From Candidatus Avelusimicrobium pullarium (lineage in GTDB: Bacteria > Elusimicrobiota > Elusimicrobia > Elusimicrobiales > Elusimicrobiaceae): 64,000 nt of DNA. This document shows, in pieces, positions 42,977 to 52,353 of the stretch. The stretch covers positions 62,001-126,000 of the forward strand of contig CALUTQ010000001.1 in assembly GCA_944323745.1 (NCBI GenBank), given 5' to 3'. Numbering within the stretch: the first letter of the stretch is position 1; every line of letters begins with the position of its first letter. Below the pieces are notes generated by a model, which was not told the origin of the DNA, searched no databases, and worked only from the letters and a program-made list of their open reading frames with translations. A program made the position numbers and the translations under genes.

Positions 42977-44884
42977 TCAACGGCCGAACAGTTTGGCAAT
43001 GTCTTTGGTGTTCAGCACCGCCACACAGGGCCGCCCGTGCGGGCAGTGCATACCGTCTTTGCATTTTTTCATATTTTTCAAAAGGCCTTCCGCTTCCGCG
43101 GCGGAAATTTGGTCGTGGGCTTTAATGGCCCTTTTGCAAGCCAGCAGAGCCACCATTTTGCGCTTGAGCTGATCGTTTGATTTGTCCGGATCGCCCACAA
43201 TTTGCGACAAAGAAACGATAAAAGCTTTCATATCGTCTTCTTTAAAGCGCATCATAGAAGGCACCGTATTTACCAGCACCGTACGGGGCGAAAAGCGCGT
43301 CAAATCAAACCCGGCCTCTTTCAGCCAAGGCGCCCAGCTCATCAGGCTCTCGCCATTGCTGGGGGTGACGTCTACGTGAATAGGAAAAATCAAATCTTGT
43401 ACGGCCACATTATGTTTTTCAAAAGCGTCCAAATAGTGCTCAAACAATACGCGTTCCTGCGCGGCGTGCTGGTCAATCAAAATAAGACCGTCGGGGTTTT
43501 CAAACACCAAATACGTTTTGGCAAGCTGCCCTAAATAATGATACGGCCCGTGCCACCAGGAAGGAGCCTTTTCCGGCGCGGACGGCGTTTGAAGCGGTGT
43601 TTGTACAACAGGCGTTTGAGAGGGAGCAGAAACCTCTTCGGCACTGACGGCGCGATATTCCACGGGGTCTTCGGTCTCGCGGGCGGTAAACACCCGTTTG
43701 GGGGTAAAAGCGTCTTCCGCCCGATGCGGCAGCCCGCTGACTTCGGCCGCGGAATGTTCAAACAAATCGGCCGATGCGGCCGGGGCCGGCGTCATCACGG
43801 GCAGCGGGGCCGAAACCCGTTCTTGCGGGGCAGAGGGCGCTTTTTGCGCTTCCGGCGCGGCGGCGGGAACCTTCATCTGCACGGGCGTAGCCGAGCCGAA
43901 CACCGTTTCCTGCACGGCTTTCATAACGGCGGCGAACATACCGTGTTCATCGGCAAAGCGAATGTCGCGTTTTTGCGGATGAATATTGACGTCAAACGAA
44001 GCGGGATCCAGCTCCATATAAATAATAAAAGCGGGATGGCGGTCTTTGGGACGGACATTTTGATAGGCTTTATACACGGCCTGCTGCACGGTTTTGCTGT
44101 CCACGGGGCGGCGGTTGACAAAAACGAACTGCAAATCGCGCGTGGCCACCAGTTTATCCGGCGGCGTAATAAAAATTTTAAGGCCCAGTTTGTCAAAAAA
44201 ACGGCTGACCAGCGCTTCGCCCGTTTCCTGCCCCAAAATTTCTTTGGCGCGGGCCAAAACGGCCTGTTTTTCGTCCCCCTGCTGGGGCGGCAGATGATAC
44301 ACCTCCCGTCCGGAACTGAACACATTGTAGCCTACATTTAAATTGGCCAGGGCGCTTTCTTCAACCACCTTAAGCATACAGGCGCGTTCATAAGAAGCGC
44401 TTTTTAAAAATTTTAAACGGGCCGGCACATTATAGAACAAATCGCGTATTTCCACCGTGGTGCCGCGTATGGCGGGGGCCGGACTTTGCGCCAGCGTTTT
44501 GCCGCCGTGTATTTCCAAACGGCTGCCTTCGCCGCCTTCGGTGCAGGACGTCATCGTTAATTTAGATACGGCCGCAATGGAATAAAGCGCCTCGCCGCGG
44601 AAGCCGAACGTATGCAGGGAATTTAAATCTTCAAAACGGGTAATTTTGCTGGTGGCGTGGCGCAGCACGCTGGCGGCCAAATCGGCCGGTGTCATTCCGC
44701 AGCCGTCATCGTTAATGCGTATCATTTCTTTGCCGCCGCCTTCTATGTCCACACGGATATGGCACGCACCGGCGTCCACGGCGTTTTCCAGCAGTTCCTT
44801 CAGCACGCCGGCCGGTCTTTCAATCACTTCACCGGCGGCAATTTGGCCGGCGGTTTTTTCGTCCAGCACACGTATTTTATTCAT
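42977..44884 (-). CDS. mutL: DNA mismatch repair protein MutL
   Basis: GHKL ATPase and nicking endonuclease of mismatch repair, 635 residues. N-terminal ATPase motifs are ELLENAVDAGA near 32, NDDGCGM near 58 and TFGFRGEAL near 91. A Pro/Ala-rich linker (about 330-440) follows. The C-terminal domain keeps the endonuclease motif DQHAAQERVLFE near 470 and a zinc-type CPHGRP near 618, so this MutL should nick on its own, as expected where MutH is absent. It overlaps mutS by eight bases. Confidence 0.96.
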   Translation of the reverse strand: MNKIRVLDEKTAGQIAAGEVIERPAGVLKELLENAVDAGACHIRVDIEGGGKEMIRINDDGCGMTPADLAASVLRHATSKITRFEDLNSLHTFGFRGEALYSIAAVSKLTMTSCTEGGEGSRLEIHGGKTLAQSPAPAIRGTTVEIRDLFYNVPARLKFLKSASYERACMLKVVEESALANLNVGYNVFSSGREVYHLPPQQGDEKQAVLARAKEILGQETGEALVSRFFDKLGLKIFITPPDKLVATRDLQFVFVNRRPVDSKTVQQAVYKAYQNVRPKDRHPAFIIYMELDPASFDVNIHPQKRDIRFADEHGMFAAVMKAVQETVFGSATPVQMKVPAAAPEAQKAPSAPQERVSAPLPVMTPAPAASADLFEHSAAEVSGLPHRAEDAFTPKRVFTARETEDPVEYRAVSAEEVSAPSQTPVVQTPLQTPSAPEKAPSWWHGPYHYLGQLAKTYLVFENPDGLILIDQHAAQERVLFEHYLDAFEKHNVAVQDLIFPIHVDVTPSNGESLMSWAPWLKEAGFDLTRFSPRTVLVNTVPSMMRFKEDDMKAFIVSLSQIVGDPDKSNDQLKRKMVALLACKRAIKAHDQISAAEAEGLLKNMKKCKDGMHCPHGRPCVAVLNTKDIAKLFGR

Positions 44885-47444
44885 TTTCCACCCGTTTTTT
44901 CCACTCGCTGATCAGCTGCAGCGCCCCCAAAGGGGTCAGCTTATCGGGGTCGGTAAGTTTAATTTCCTGCACGATGGGCGCAGAGAACAAATCTTTGACG
45001 GGGTCTTTTTCCCGTGCGGAAATTTTGGCGCCTTTTTTGGCTTCCAAATCTTTCAGCACTTTGCGTGCCCGCACCGTAACCGCTGCCGGCAGGCCGGCAA
45101 TTTCCGCTACGTGTATGCCGTAGGACTGGTCGGCCGCGCCGGGCAAAATTTGATACAAAAACGCCAGTTTGCTTTGGCCCAATGCGTCTTTATATTCTTT
45201 GGCTTCCACGTGATAGTTTTTCACGCTGGCGTATTTATTTTGCAAGTCCACCAGTTCAAAATAATGCGTGGCAAAAAGCACTTTGGCCCCGCCTTTGGGT
45301 TTATGCAAATATTCCACAATCGCCCAGGCAATGGAAATACCGTCAAAAGTGGAGGTGCCGCGCCCCACTTCATCTAACAGTATCAAACTGCGCGGCGTTT
45401 GGGAAGCTAAAATGTGGGCTGTTTCATTCATTTCCACCATAAAGGTGGAGTTGCCGCGCTGCAGTGCGTCGTGCGCGCCGATACGCGTCATAATTTTGTC
45501 CACCACGCCCACCACGGCTTCCTGCGCGGGCACAAAAGAACCCATTTGCGCCAAAATAACAATCAACGCCGTTTGTTTCAGGTACACGCTTTTACCGCCC
45601 ATATTGGGGCCGGTAATCAGCATAATTTGCGTATTGGCCCCGTCTATATCCAAATCATTGGGGACAAACGACCCCGCCGGCAGCAGGGCTTGCACAATCG
45701 GGTGGCGGCCTTTTTTATAGGAAAGAGCCGTCCCGTCGGTTACCACGGGGCGCACAAACTGGTGTTTCATCGCCGCCAAGGCCAAAGACAGATACACGTC
45801 CAGCTCCGCCGCCACTGACGCAAATTGCTTCAACGCGCCGGTTTGGCCGGCCACCGTTTTGCGCACGGCATCAAAAAGGGAGCTTTCCAAACGCAAAATG
45901 CGGCTTTCGGCATTTAAAATTTTGTTTTCCAGCTCTTTTAATTCTTCCGTTATATAGCGCTCGGCATTGGTCAGCGTTTGTTTGCGGGTGTAGTTATAGG
46001 GCACTTTGGCGCTTTGGCTTTTGGTAACTTCCAAATAATACCCGTAAATGGAATTATAGCCCGCCTTCATATTGGCAATGCCCGTTTTTTCCCGCTCGCG
46101 CTGACAAAGTTCTTCCAGCGCCTGACCGCTGCCGCTGCGCAGGCGGCGCAGTTCGTCCAGCTCGGCATTGTAACCGTCGCGAATAATATGCCCGTCGCCA
46201 ATGCGCAGGGGCGGTTCTTCGTTAATGGCGGCATACAAAAGGCGGCTGGTGTCCTGTGCGGCCGGATACACGGCGTCAAAACGTTCTTTAAGAAAAGGCG
46301 TAATACCAACGCCGTATTTTTCCAGCCAGCGGTGCAGCGGCTCGGTATTTAAAAGGGACTGGCGAAGCCCGCCCAAATCACGCGGGGAAGCATTGCCCGC
46401 CGCCACGCGCGACATAATACGCTCTACGTCGGAAATATTTTGCAAAATGGTGGCCAACGCGCCCAGCGCTTCCTGATTTTTTATCAAGCCTTCCACGCAG
46501 TCCTGGCGGCGGCGTATTTCTTCCACCGACAAAAGCGGATGCAAGATCCATTCTTTCAGTTTGCGGCTGCCGAAAGAAGTTTTGGTATGGTCCAACAGCG
46601 CCCACAGGCTGCCCTGACGGGCACCTTCCTGACTTTTGACCAGTTCCAGCGAGTTGACGGCGTTTTCGTCTATTTGCAGACAGTCCGCCAGTTCCGTATA
46701 AGAGGGAACCAAGGTGTCTTTTACGCCGGGCTCGGTGCCGGCCACATAGGCCAGCGCCTGCAACGCGCAGGAAAGCGCCGGCTCTTTGCCTTTCCACACC
46801 GCAAGCGGCGGCCAGGAAGGCGGAAGCGTAAAATCACCGTTAAAAGCGGGCACCGTCGTAAGCGTCAGGCGGGCCGGCAGCACAATTTTATGCTGAAGCG
46901 TTTGCAGCGTCGGTTCATCGCCCACAATTTCGGCCGGGTTGACCACCGCCAAAGCACCGGCCAGCGCCGTAAAATTGGCATCGTCCAAATTTTGGCTGGC
47001 CCAAAATTCGCCGGTAGACACATCCACGCAAGCCATTGCCCAGCCGCGGCCCTGTGCCTGCAGGCAAACCAAATAGTTGGACTGATTGGCCTCCAGCATA
47101 TCGTCTTCCATTACGGTGCCGGGGGTGATGACGCGGATAACTTTGCGTTCAAAAAGCTTGCTCTTGCTGTCTGCTGCAGAACTGATTTGCTCGCAAATGC
47201 CTATTTTTTTACCGGCCTTCAGCAAACGGCCAATGTAGGAAGAAGCCGCGTGGAAAGGGATGCCGCACATCGGGGTGCCATTGCGCTGGGTAAGCGTCAG
47301 GCCCAACAGAGCGCTTACCTCGCGGGCCTGCTCGTCAAACATTTCATAAAAATCGCCTAAGCGGAAAAACAAAATAATACCCGGGTAGCGGCTTTTAATA
47401 TCATAATACTGCTTCATTAAAGGCGTTTGATTGGTGTTCTGCAT
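44877..47444 (-). CDS. mutS: DNA mismatch repair protein MutS
   Basis: Mismatch recognition ATPase of 855 residues. The mismatch-binding Phe motif appears in a GDFYEMF segment near 31, Walker A is TGPNMGGKS near 610, and DEVGRGTSTFDG near 690 is the Walker B/signature region. The domain order is that of MutS1. An extended -10 (TGA-TAAAAT) ends six bases before the ATG without a ribosome binding site. Confidence 0.97.
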   Translation of the reverse strand: MQNTNQTPLMKQYYDIKSRYPGIILFFRLGDFYEMFDEQAREVSALLGLTLTQRNGTPMCGIPFHAASSYIGRLLKAGKKIGICEQISSAADSKSKLFERKVIRVITPGTVMEDDMLEANQSNYLVCLQAQGRGWAMACVDVSTGEFWASQNLDDANFTALAGALAVVNPAEIVGDEPTLQTLQHKIVLPARLTLTTVPAFNGDFTLPPSWPPLAVWKGKEPALSCALQALAYVAGTEPGVKDTLVPSYTELADCLQIDENAVNSLELVKSQEGARQGSLWALLDHTKTSFGSRKLKEWILHPLLSVEEIRRRQDCVEGLIKNQEALGALATILQNISDVERIMSRVAAGNASPRDLGGLRQSLLNTEPLHRWLEKYGVGITPFLKERFDAVYPAAQDTSRLLYAAINEEPPLRIGDGHIIRDGYNAELDELRRLRSGSGQALEELCQREREKTGIANMKAGYNSIYGYYLEVTKSQSAKVPYNYTRKQTLTNAERYITEELKELENKILNAESRILRLESSLFDAVRKTVAGQTGALKQFASVAAELDVYLSLALAAMKHQFVRPVVTDGTALSYKKGRHPIVQALLPAGSFVPNDLDIDGANTQIMLITGPNMGGKSVYLKQTALIVILAQMGSFVPAQEAVVGVVDKIMTRIGAHDALQRGNSTFMVEMNETAHILASQTPRSLILLDEVGRGTSTFDGISIAWAIVEYLHKPKGGAKVLFATHYFELVDLQNKYASVKNYHVEAKEYKDALGQSKLAFLYQILPGAADQSYGIHVAEIAGLPAAVTVRARKVLKDLEAKKGAKISAREKDPVKDLFSAPIVQEIKLTDPDKLTPLGALQLISEWKKRVENE

Positions 47445-47450
47445 AGGCCT

Positions 47451-47459
47451 ATTTTATCA
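47451..47459 (-). promoter_or_regulatory. Extended -10 promoter of mutS-mutL, leaderless type
   Basis: TGA-TAAAAT on the minus strand, then AGGCCT, then the mutS ATG: the same six-base spacing seen at purB and the pilins. Confidence 0.5.
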
Positions 47460-47612
47460 ATTTTACACGTTTGTTTGATACACAAAAAACCATTAGCCCA
47501 CCCGCGCACCCCCCCTTGCCTGCTTATTCCGAACGCACCGCACAGAGCTCTGCTTATACGCCGGTAATGCCATACGGCCGCCAGTCCGTTCCCCGTCCGG
47601 CACAAAAGCTTT

Positions 47613-47641
47613 ATGACAGCAACCTTTTTTTTTGTTATAAT
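47613..47641 (+). promoter_or_regulatory. Promoter upstream of tRNA-Tyr
   Basis: ATGACA (-35, 47613-47618), a 17-base spacer with nine T, then TGT-TATAAT (-10 at 47636-47641). The transcript would start near 47648, about 60 bases before the tRNA. Confidence 0.6.
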
Positions 47642-47668
47642 ATTTATGTTCCAATAAGGCTTTGACCC

Positions 47669-47696
47669 ATACTGCGGGCTGACCCGCGGTATTTTT
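47669..47696 (+). terminator. Terminator-like hairpin between promoter and tRNA-Tyr
   Basis: ATACTGCGGG / CCCGCGGTAT stem (10 pairs, one G-U), CTGA loop, then T5. It lies only 14 bases before the tRNA, so it may attenuate the tRNA transcript or end a very short RNA. Confidence 0.55.
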
Positions 47697-47709
47697 CATC
47701 CCTTTCTTC

Positions 47710-47793
47710 GGTAGGGTGGCTGAGTGGTCAAAAGCAACGGTCTGTAAAACCGTCGGGCTACGCCCTACATAGGTTCGAATCCTATCCCTACCA
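47710..47793 (+). tRNA. tRNA-Tyr (GTA anticodon)
   Basis: The acceptor arms GGTAGGG / CCCTACC pair. The anticodon stem ACGGT / ACCGT encloses CTGTAAA with anticodon GTA (47744-47746). A long variable arm, as in bacterial tRNA-Tyr, is followed by a T-arm with GGTTCGAATCC. The CCA end is not encoded. Confidence 0.95.
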
Positions 47794-47800
47794 AAAATAT

Positions 47801-47827
47801 AACCCCGCGCAAGCGGGGTTTATTTTT
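47801..47827. terminator. Terminator after tRNA-Tyr
   Basis: AACCCCGC / GCGGGGTT with a GCAA loop, then TATTTTTT. It probably also serves the convergent secreted-protein gene. Confidence 0.87.
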
Positions 47828-47834
47828 TGTAATT

Positions 47835-48452
47835 TCAGCGGCTTAAGCGGCCTATTTGCTGCGGCGGGGTGCAAGGCGGGTTTGGCTGTTTTGTATCCAA
47901 ACAGCCCTGCATATACAGCCCGTACACCCATTGGGTAACCGGCTTCATAAAAAATGTAAGATTGACCGCGGCCCCGCCGGCCCCTTTGTTTAAAACGGGC
48001 GTAACGGTTATATTGACGTTTCCTTGCGGGGTTTTGGCAAAATCCAACCGGTAATTATACGCACTTTCTTCCAATAAAACAGTCTTTGTCTGCTGCGTTA
48101 AATGCCAATACTTGGCCATACGAAACGCCGAAAGCGAAAGCAGCCTTTGGCTGACGCGTTCCTGCTGTTCGGAAGCAAAAACAGGCAACTGAAAAGTGCT
48201 TCTTTCCGCCCAAATGGCACGCACGCAGGCGCGGTCCAGCGCCAGCCCCAAACGCGCGCCGGCACCGGTTTCAGCGGTAGCGGGGGGCACCACATAACGG
48301 GTATTTGAAGAAGGGGGCTGCATTTGCTCCAGCCGTTTGCGCCGCGCGGCAGAAGAACGCATCCACCGCAAGGACACCTGCCCCCAGCAGTCATAACCGC
48401 TTAGCAGCAATAAGGCACAAATACCAATTACACGCAGCGTTCTTGTTTTCAT
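47835..48452 (-). CDS. Secreted protein of unknown function
   Basis: A 205-residue exported protein I do not recognise. A signal peptide (RVIGICALLLLSGYDCWG) is followed by a basic stretch (RSSAARRKRLEQM) and a Pro-rich spacer. A mixed region then includes RLLSLSAFRMAKYWHL and a strand-rich part (YRLDFAKTPQGNVNITVTPVL, broken at a Lys). The tail has a possible disulfide (Cys pair near 182 and 192). The DC before the cleavage region is not a good lipobox. No ribosome binding site is evident. Confidence 0.75.
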   Translation of the reverse strand: MKTRTLRVIGICALLLLSGYDCWGQVSLRWMRSSAARRKRLEQMQPPSSNTRYVVPPATAETGAGARLGLALDRACVRAIWAERSTFQLPVFASEQQERVSQRLLSLSAFRMAKYWHLTQQTKTVLLEESAYNYRLDFAKTPQGNVNITVTPVLNKGAGGAAVNLTFFMKPVTQWVYGLYMQGCLDTKQPNPPCTPPQQIGRLSR

Positions 48453-48484
48453 ATTCTGTATACATTTTATAATTTTGCGAAATG

Positions 48485-48508
48485 AAAACCCCGTTTAAAC
48501 GGGGTTTT
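48485..48508 (-). terminator. Terminator of the secreted coiled-coil gene
   Basis: Perfect AAAACCCCGTTT / AAACGGGGTTTT palindrome just after the stop codon. Confidence 0.78.
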
Positions 48509-48516
48509 GCAAAGGG

Positions 48517-49068
48517 TTACAGCTCGGCCAGCCAGCCGGAGGGTTTTTCTGCAGAGGCGGATATATTTTTAAGCCGTTGGGCAAGCACGTCTTTCATTTT
48601 GTCCATAGAGACGGCTTCTTTAATGCAAGCCACCCAATATTCGTGCGCCACGATTTGTTTTACCTGTTCGGCCACTTCTTCGTTTTTGCGGCGCAAGACG
48701 GAAACGTCCTTGTTTAACACAGCCAGATGCACCGTCAATTCGTTAAGCACAATTTCTTTGCCCGCTTGTTTGGCAGCCGTTTCAACCACTTGTTCGTGGC
48801 TGTCAATGACAGAAGAAATAAGCACGCCATATTCCGGATAAGCCTTTTTAAGCGCCTGCAGCGAGCTGACCGCTTTTTGGGTCTGCTGCAGGGCAACGGC
48901 CTGTATATCGGCGGCGCGGGCGTATTTATTGGCCTGCTGCGTCAGCATCCGGCTTAAAAAATCGCCCATAGCCATAATTTTGCCTTCCCGTCCGGGCAAG
49001 ACGGTTTGCGCCCCCAAGGCGGCAGGCAATAGCAAAACGGCCAGTATTATAAATAAAAATTTTTTCAT
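48517..49068 (-). CDS. Secreted alpha-helical protein of unknown function
   Basis: A 183-residue exported protein from the ATG at 49068, chosen because GGGGAGGTG precedes it and the signal peptide (MKKFLFIILAVLLLPAALGA) begins there. The mature part is predicted almost entirely helical, with heptad-like stretches (AVALQQTQKAVSSLQALKKA and HLAVLNKDVSVLRRKNEEV). One Cys near 148. No catalytic motif. It could be a periplasmic coiled-coil chaperone or structural protein, but nothing visible proves a role. Confidence 0.77.
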   Translation of the reverse strand: MKKFLFIILAVLLLPAALGAQTVLPGREGKIMAMGDFLSRMLTQQANKYARAADIQAVALQQTQKAVSSLQALKKAYPEYGVLISSVIDSHEQVVETAAKQAGKEIVLNELTVHLAVLNKDVSVLRRKNEEVAEQVKQIVAHEYWVACIKEAVSMDKMKDVLAQRLKNISASAEKPSGWLAEL

Positions 49069-49158
49069 ACAAACACCTCCCCGCAAAAGGGTAAGTATGT
49101 TCTAGTATATGATTTATACCGTAAAATAAACGAGGGCCCTTAGGCCTATGCGCCGGGC

Positions 49159-49190
49159 TTTTTGGTCCTATATAAAAATAGGACCAAAAA
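49159..49190. repeat. 13-bp inverted repeat between alaS and the coiled-coil gene
   Basis: TTTTTGGTCCTAT (49159-49171) and its perfect complement (49178-49190) with a six-base loop, directly abutting the alaS terminator. It may act as a second terminator for alaS or as an operator. Confidence 0.6.
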
Positions 49191-49218
49191 ACACCCCGCA
49201 CGGCGGTGCGGGGTGTTT
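49189..49218 (-). terminator. Terminator of alaS
   Basis: AAACACCCCGCAC / GTGCGGGGTGTTT stem; on the minus strand it runs into T6. Confidence 0.88.
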
Positions 49219-49236
49219 GGGTGGGAGCAGTTTAAA

Positions 49237-51846
49237 TTACAAACCTTCTTTTACAGATGCCATAAACTCCTGCCAAGCCCGTTTGGCCTCTCCGCCGCCT
49301 TGGGCAAAGTCCGGCCGGCCGCCGGCGCGGCCGTTTAACTGCTGGGCAATGTTTTTGGCCACCTGCAGGGCGTCGGTATTATCCAGCTTGCCCACCATTT
49401 TGACCACAAAGGAACGCTTGCCGTCGCGGTCGGTAGCCACAATAACCAACGCTTTTTGATATTTTTGGCCGATAGTGTCGGCGATGGTGCGCAATTCGCG
49501 CGGCTGGGCGCCTTCGGCATTTTGCATAATCAGCGTGGCGCCGTTTTTCATCGTAAACGACACCTGAGACACACCGCCTGCGGCCAGCGTTTTTTCGCGG
49601 AAGGCGGTATAGCGTTTTTTCACGTCGCGCAACTCATCCATCAGCGTGTTGAGGCGCTGGGCTACTTCCGCCACCGGCACGGTCAGGCGGGCGGCCATTT
49701 CTTCCACCTCGCGGTTAATTCCTTTTAAATAATCTAACGCGGCGGGGCCGGCCACCGCTTCTATGCGGCGCACACCGGCGGAAAGAGAGCCTTCTTTCAG
49801 CGGCACCACGGTAATGATTTGGGCCGTGTTGCTCACGTGCGTACCGGCGCAAAGTTCCAAACTGTATTTGGCTTCGGGATGTTCAAAACTGCCGCCCATC
49901 AGCACAAAACGGGCCGGATCGGCATACGTTTCGCCCAGCAGCGTCACCGCGCCCAATTTGGCGGCGTCTTTAAGCGGGCGTTCTTGGCAGGCCACCGGCA
50001 AAGCCGCGTCTATGGCCTGCTGCACAATCGCCCATACTTTCTGCCATTCCTGCGCCGTCGGCGTTTTGGAAAGCGTATAGTCAAAGCGCAAGCGCTGCGG
50101 AGAGACAAAAGACCCGCTCTGGTGCACGCCGTCGCCAAACACTTGGCGCAGTGCGGCGTTGATAACGTGAATGGCACTGTGATTGGCGGCAGCGCGGCGG
50201 CGGGCTTCTTTATCCACGCACAGCAGTACTTCTTCGCCTACGTTTAAAGCACCTTCAAACCGGTGCAAAAATACTTTGCCAATCGGTTTTTTAACATCAA
50301 GCACCTGTGCGACGGTTTGGCCGTCTTTTACAATGTTTCCGCTATCGCCTACCTGTCCGCCCGATTCGGCATAAAAAGACGTTTGGTCAAACACGGCGTA
50401 ACCGCGGCCGTTTAGGCTTTTTACTTCTTCAAATTCGTCCGTAAGCAGCGCCAGCACGCGGGCTTTTTGCTGCAGCGTTTCGTAACCCGTAAACTGCGTG
50501 GCGGGGTAGGTATTTTCCAGCCGCTGCAAAATTTTTACTTTTTCTTTGGACATTTCATCTGCATAGCTGCGGCTTTTGGCAGAAGCGGCTTCTTTGGCTT
50601 TTTCGTAGCCTTCTTCGTCCACTTTTATGCCTTTGGCGGCGGCAATTTCGCGCGTCAGCTCCAGCGGGAAACCAAAGGTTTCGTGCAAATAGAAAGCGTC
50701 CTCGCCGGAAAGCGTCTTGCCCGTTTTGGCCAGCAGGGCGTCCAGTTTTTCCTCGCCGTTTTGCAAGGTTTTAAAGAAGGTTTCTTCTTCCGTTTTGAGC
50801 ACGTCTTCAATGTGGTGCAGATTTTTGTCTATTTCCGGATACAGCCCGTCAAAAATTTCGCTTACTTTTTTAGCCAGCGTATACAGGAACGGCTTTTGGC
50901 TGCCCATCAGCTTGGCATAGCGTGCGGCGCGGCGGATTAGACGGCGCAAAATGTAGCCGCGGCCTTCGTTGGAAGGCAAAATGCCTTCGGCAATTAAGAA
51001 AGAAGAACTGCGTACGTGATCGGCAATAATGCGCAGGGCGGAAACTTCCTGCGGGGTGTTGCCGCTGATACCCAAAATCTTTTGCGCTTCCTGCGTAAGC
51101 GGGGCAAACAAGTCCGTTTCAAAAATGTTTTTCTTGTTTTGCATTACCATACACAGGCGTTCCAGCCCCATCCCCGTGTCAATGTTATTGTGCGGCAAGG
51201 GCTGCAGGGAGCCGTCTTCCTGCCGGTTATAGCTTTCAAAAACGATGTTCCAAATTTCCACAAAGCGGCCGCAGTTGCAGGTAATGTCGCAATGCGGGTT
51301 TTTGCAGCCTTTATCGCCAAAGTCGTAATAAATTTCCGTGCAGGGGCCGCAGGGGCCGGTGGGGCCCATCGTCCAAAAGTTGTCGGCTTCGTCCAGCTCA
51401 AAAATGCGTTCTTTGGGCACATATTTAAGCCAGGTGTTATAGGCTTCTTCGTCGCGCGGGGCGATGCCGCCTTTGTAAATGCTGACGTAGAGTTTATCTG
51501 GCGAAATGCCCAGCGTGCCGGTTAAATATTCCCAAGCCCAGGCGATAGCTTCTTTTTTAAAATAATCACCAAAGGAAAAATTGCCCAGCATTTCAAAAAA
51601 CGTCAAATGTCTTTCGGTAAAGCCCACGCTGTCAATGTCGGTGGTACGCACGCATTTTTGGCAGGTGGCGGCGTTTTTGAGGCTTTTGTCTATGCCCATA
51701 AAATTGGCTTTAAACTGCACCATCCCCGCCGAGGTGAACAACAAAGTCGGGTCCGAATGGGGCACAAGCGGGCTGGAGGCAATAATAGGCAGCCCCTTGG
51801 AATGGAAAAATTGCAAAAAACCGTTTCTTACTTCTGTGCTTTTCAT
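49237..51846 (-). CDS. alaS: Alanine-tRNA ligase
   Basis: Class II aminoacyl-tRNA synthetase of 869 residues with the full bacterial layout. The aminoacylation core (FLQFFHSKGL at 9, TSAGMVQFK near 34, GRGYILRRLIRRA near 290) is followed by the editing domain with zinc ligands (NHSAIHV near 555 and CAGTHV near 657). The C-terminal C-Ala domain ends in GRAGGRPDFAQGGG. AGGA precedes the ATG. Confidence 0.97.
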   Translation of the reverse strand: MKSTEVRNGFLQFFHSKGLPIIASSPLVPHSDPTLLFTSAGMVQFKANFMGIDKSLKNAATCQKCVRTTDIDSVGFTERHLTFFEMLGNFSFGDYFKKEAIAWAWEYLTGTLGISPDKLYVSIYKGGIAPRDEEAYNTWLKYVPKERIFELDEADNFWTMGPTGPCGPCTEIYYDFGDKGCKNPHCDITCNCGRFVEIWNIVFESYNRQEDGSLQPLPHNNIDTGMGLERLCMVMQNKKNIFETDLFAPLTQEAQKILGISGNTPQEVSALRIIADHVRSSSFLIAEGILPSNEGRGYILRRLIRRAARYAKLMGSQKPFLYTLAKKVSEIFDGLYPEIDKNLHHIEDVLKTEEETFFKTLQNGEEKLDALLAKTGKTLSGEDAFYLHETFGFPLELTREIAAAKGIKVDEEGYEKAKEAASAKSRSYADEMSKEKVKILQRLENTYPATQFTGYETLQQKARVLALLTDEFEEVKSLNGRGYAVFDQTSFYAESGGQVGDSGNIVKDGQTVAQVLDVKKPIGKVFLHRFEGALNVGEEVLLCVDKEARRRAAANHSAIHVINAALRQVFGDGVHQSGSFVSPQRLRFDYTLSKTPTAQEWQKVWAIVQQAIDAALPVACQERPLKDAAKLGAVTLLGETYADPARFVLMGGSFEHPEAKYSLELCAGTHVSNTAQIITVVPLKEGSLSAGVRRIEAVAGPAALDYLKGINREVEEMAARLTVPVAEVAQRLNTLMDELRDVKKRYTAFREKTLAAGGVSQVSFTMKNGATLIMQNAEGAQPRELRTIADTIGQKYQKALVIVATDRDGKRSFVVKMVGKLDNTDALQVAKNIAQQLNGRAGGRPDFAQGGGEAKRAWQEFMASVKEGL

Positions 51847-51981
51847 AGCTGGTCCTGTATTTGGGATAAAGATATAATTAAATTATATCAAATACAAACG
51901 GGGCCGGCCCTTGGCGTCTGGCGCCAAAACGAGCATAGCACGCTGTACACTTTTTAAAATTCCGGCACGTCCCTTACTATT

Positions 51982-51990
51982 TGTTATAAT
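51982..51990 (+). promoter_or_regulatory. Extended -10 promoter, leaderless type
   Basis: TGT-TATAAT, then six T, then the ATG of the small membrane protein gene at 51997. Confidence 0.5.
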
Positions 51991-51996
51991 TTTTTT

Positions 51997-52353
51997 ATGC
52001 ATCATAAAATTATCGGTTATTTTCTCATTTTTATCGGGTTGGCCACGTTGTTTTTTGCCTTTACCGGTATGTATCAAACGTTTGTAAACCGGCGGCCGGT
52101 CGTGCAGGTGCTGCAGCTAAAACCGATTGCCCTTAACACCCAATACGGTCAGGTTCAGGTGCAGTCGGACGTCGTCAACCAAATACTCAACTTGTCTTTG
52201 TTTGCACTGTTTATGATTTTTTTGGTCGGCTTAGGCAGCAAGGTGGCCTCTATAGGCAACAATTTGCTTAAAACCGAACGCATATGCGAAACGCTGCAAA
52301 TGCTGCGCAAAGAAGACGTACTTTCGGACCAAGACCCGATTAAAAAATTATGA
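51997..52353 (+). CDS. Small two-helix membrane protein
   Basis: A 118-residue protein with membrane helices at about 5-27 and 66-84, an extracytoplasmic segment between them (VVQVLQLKPIALNTQYG) and a charged cytoplasmic tail. I do not recognise the family. The lipid kinase gene starts inside its last codons (four-base overlap), so a link with membrane lipid metabolism is plausible but unproven. Confidence 0.75.
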   Translation: MHHKIIGYFLIFIGLATLFFAFTGMYQTFVNRRPVVQVLQLKPIALNTQYGQVQVQSDVVNQILNLSLFALFMIFLVGLGSKVASIGNNLLKTERICETLQMLRKEDVLSDQDPIKKL

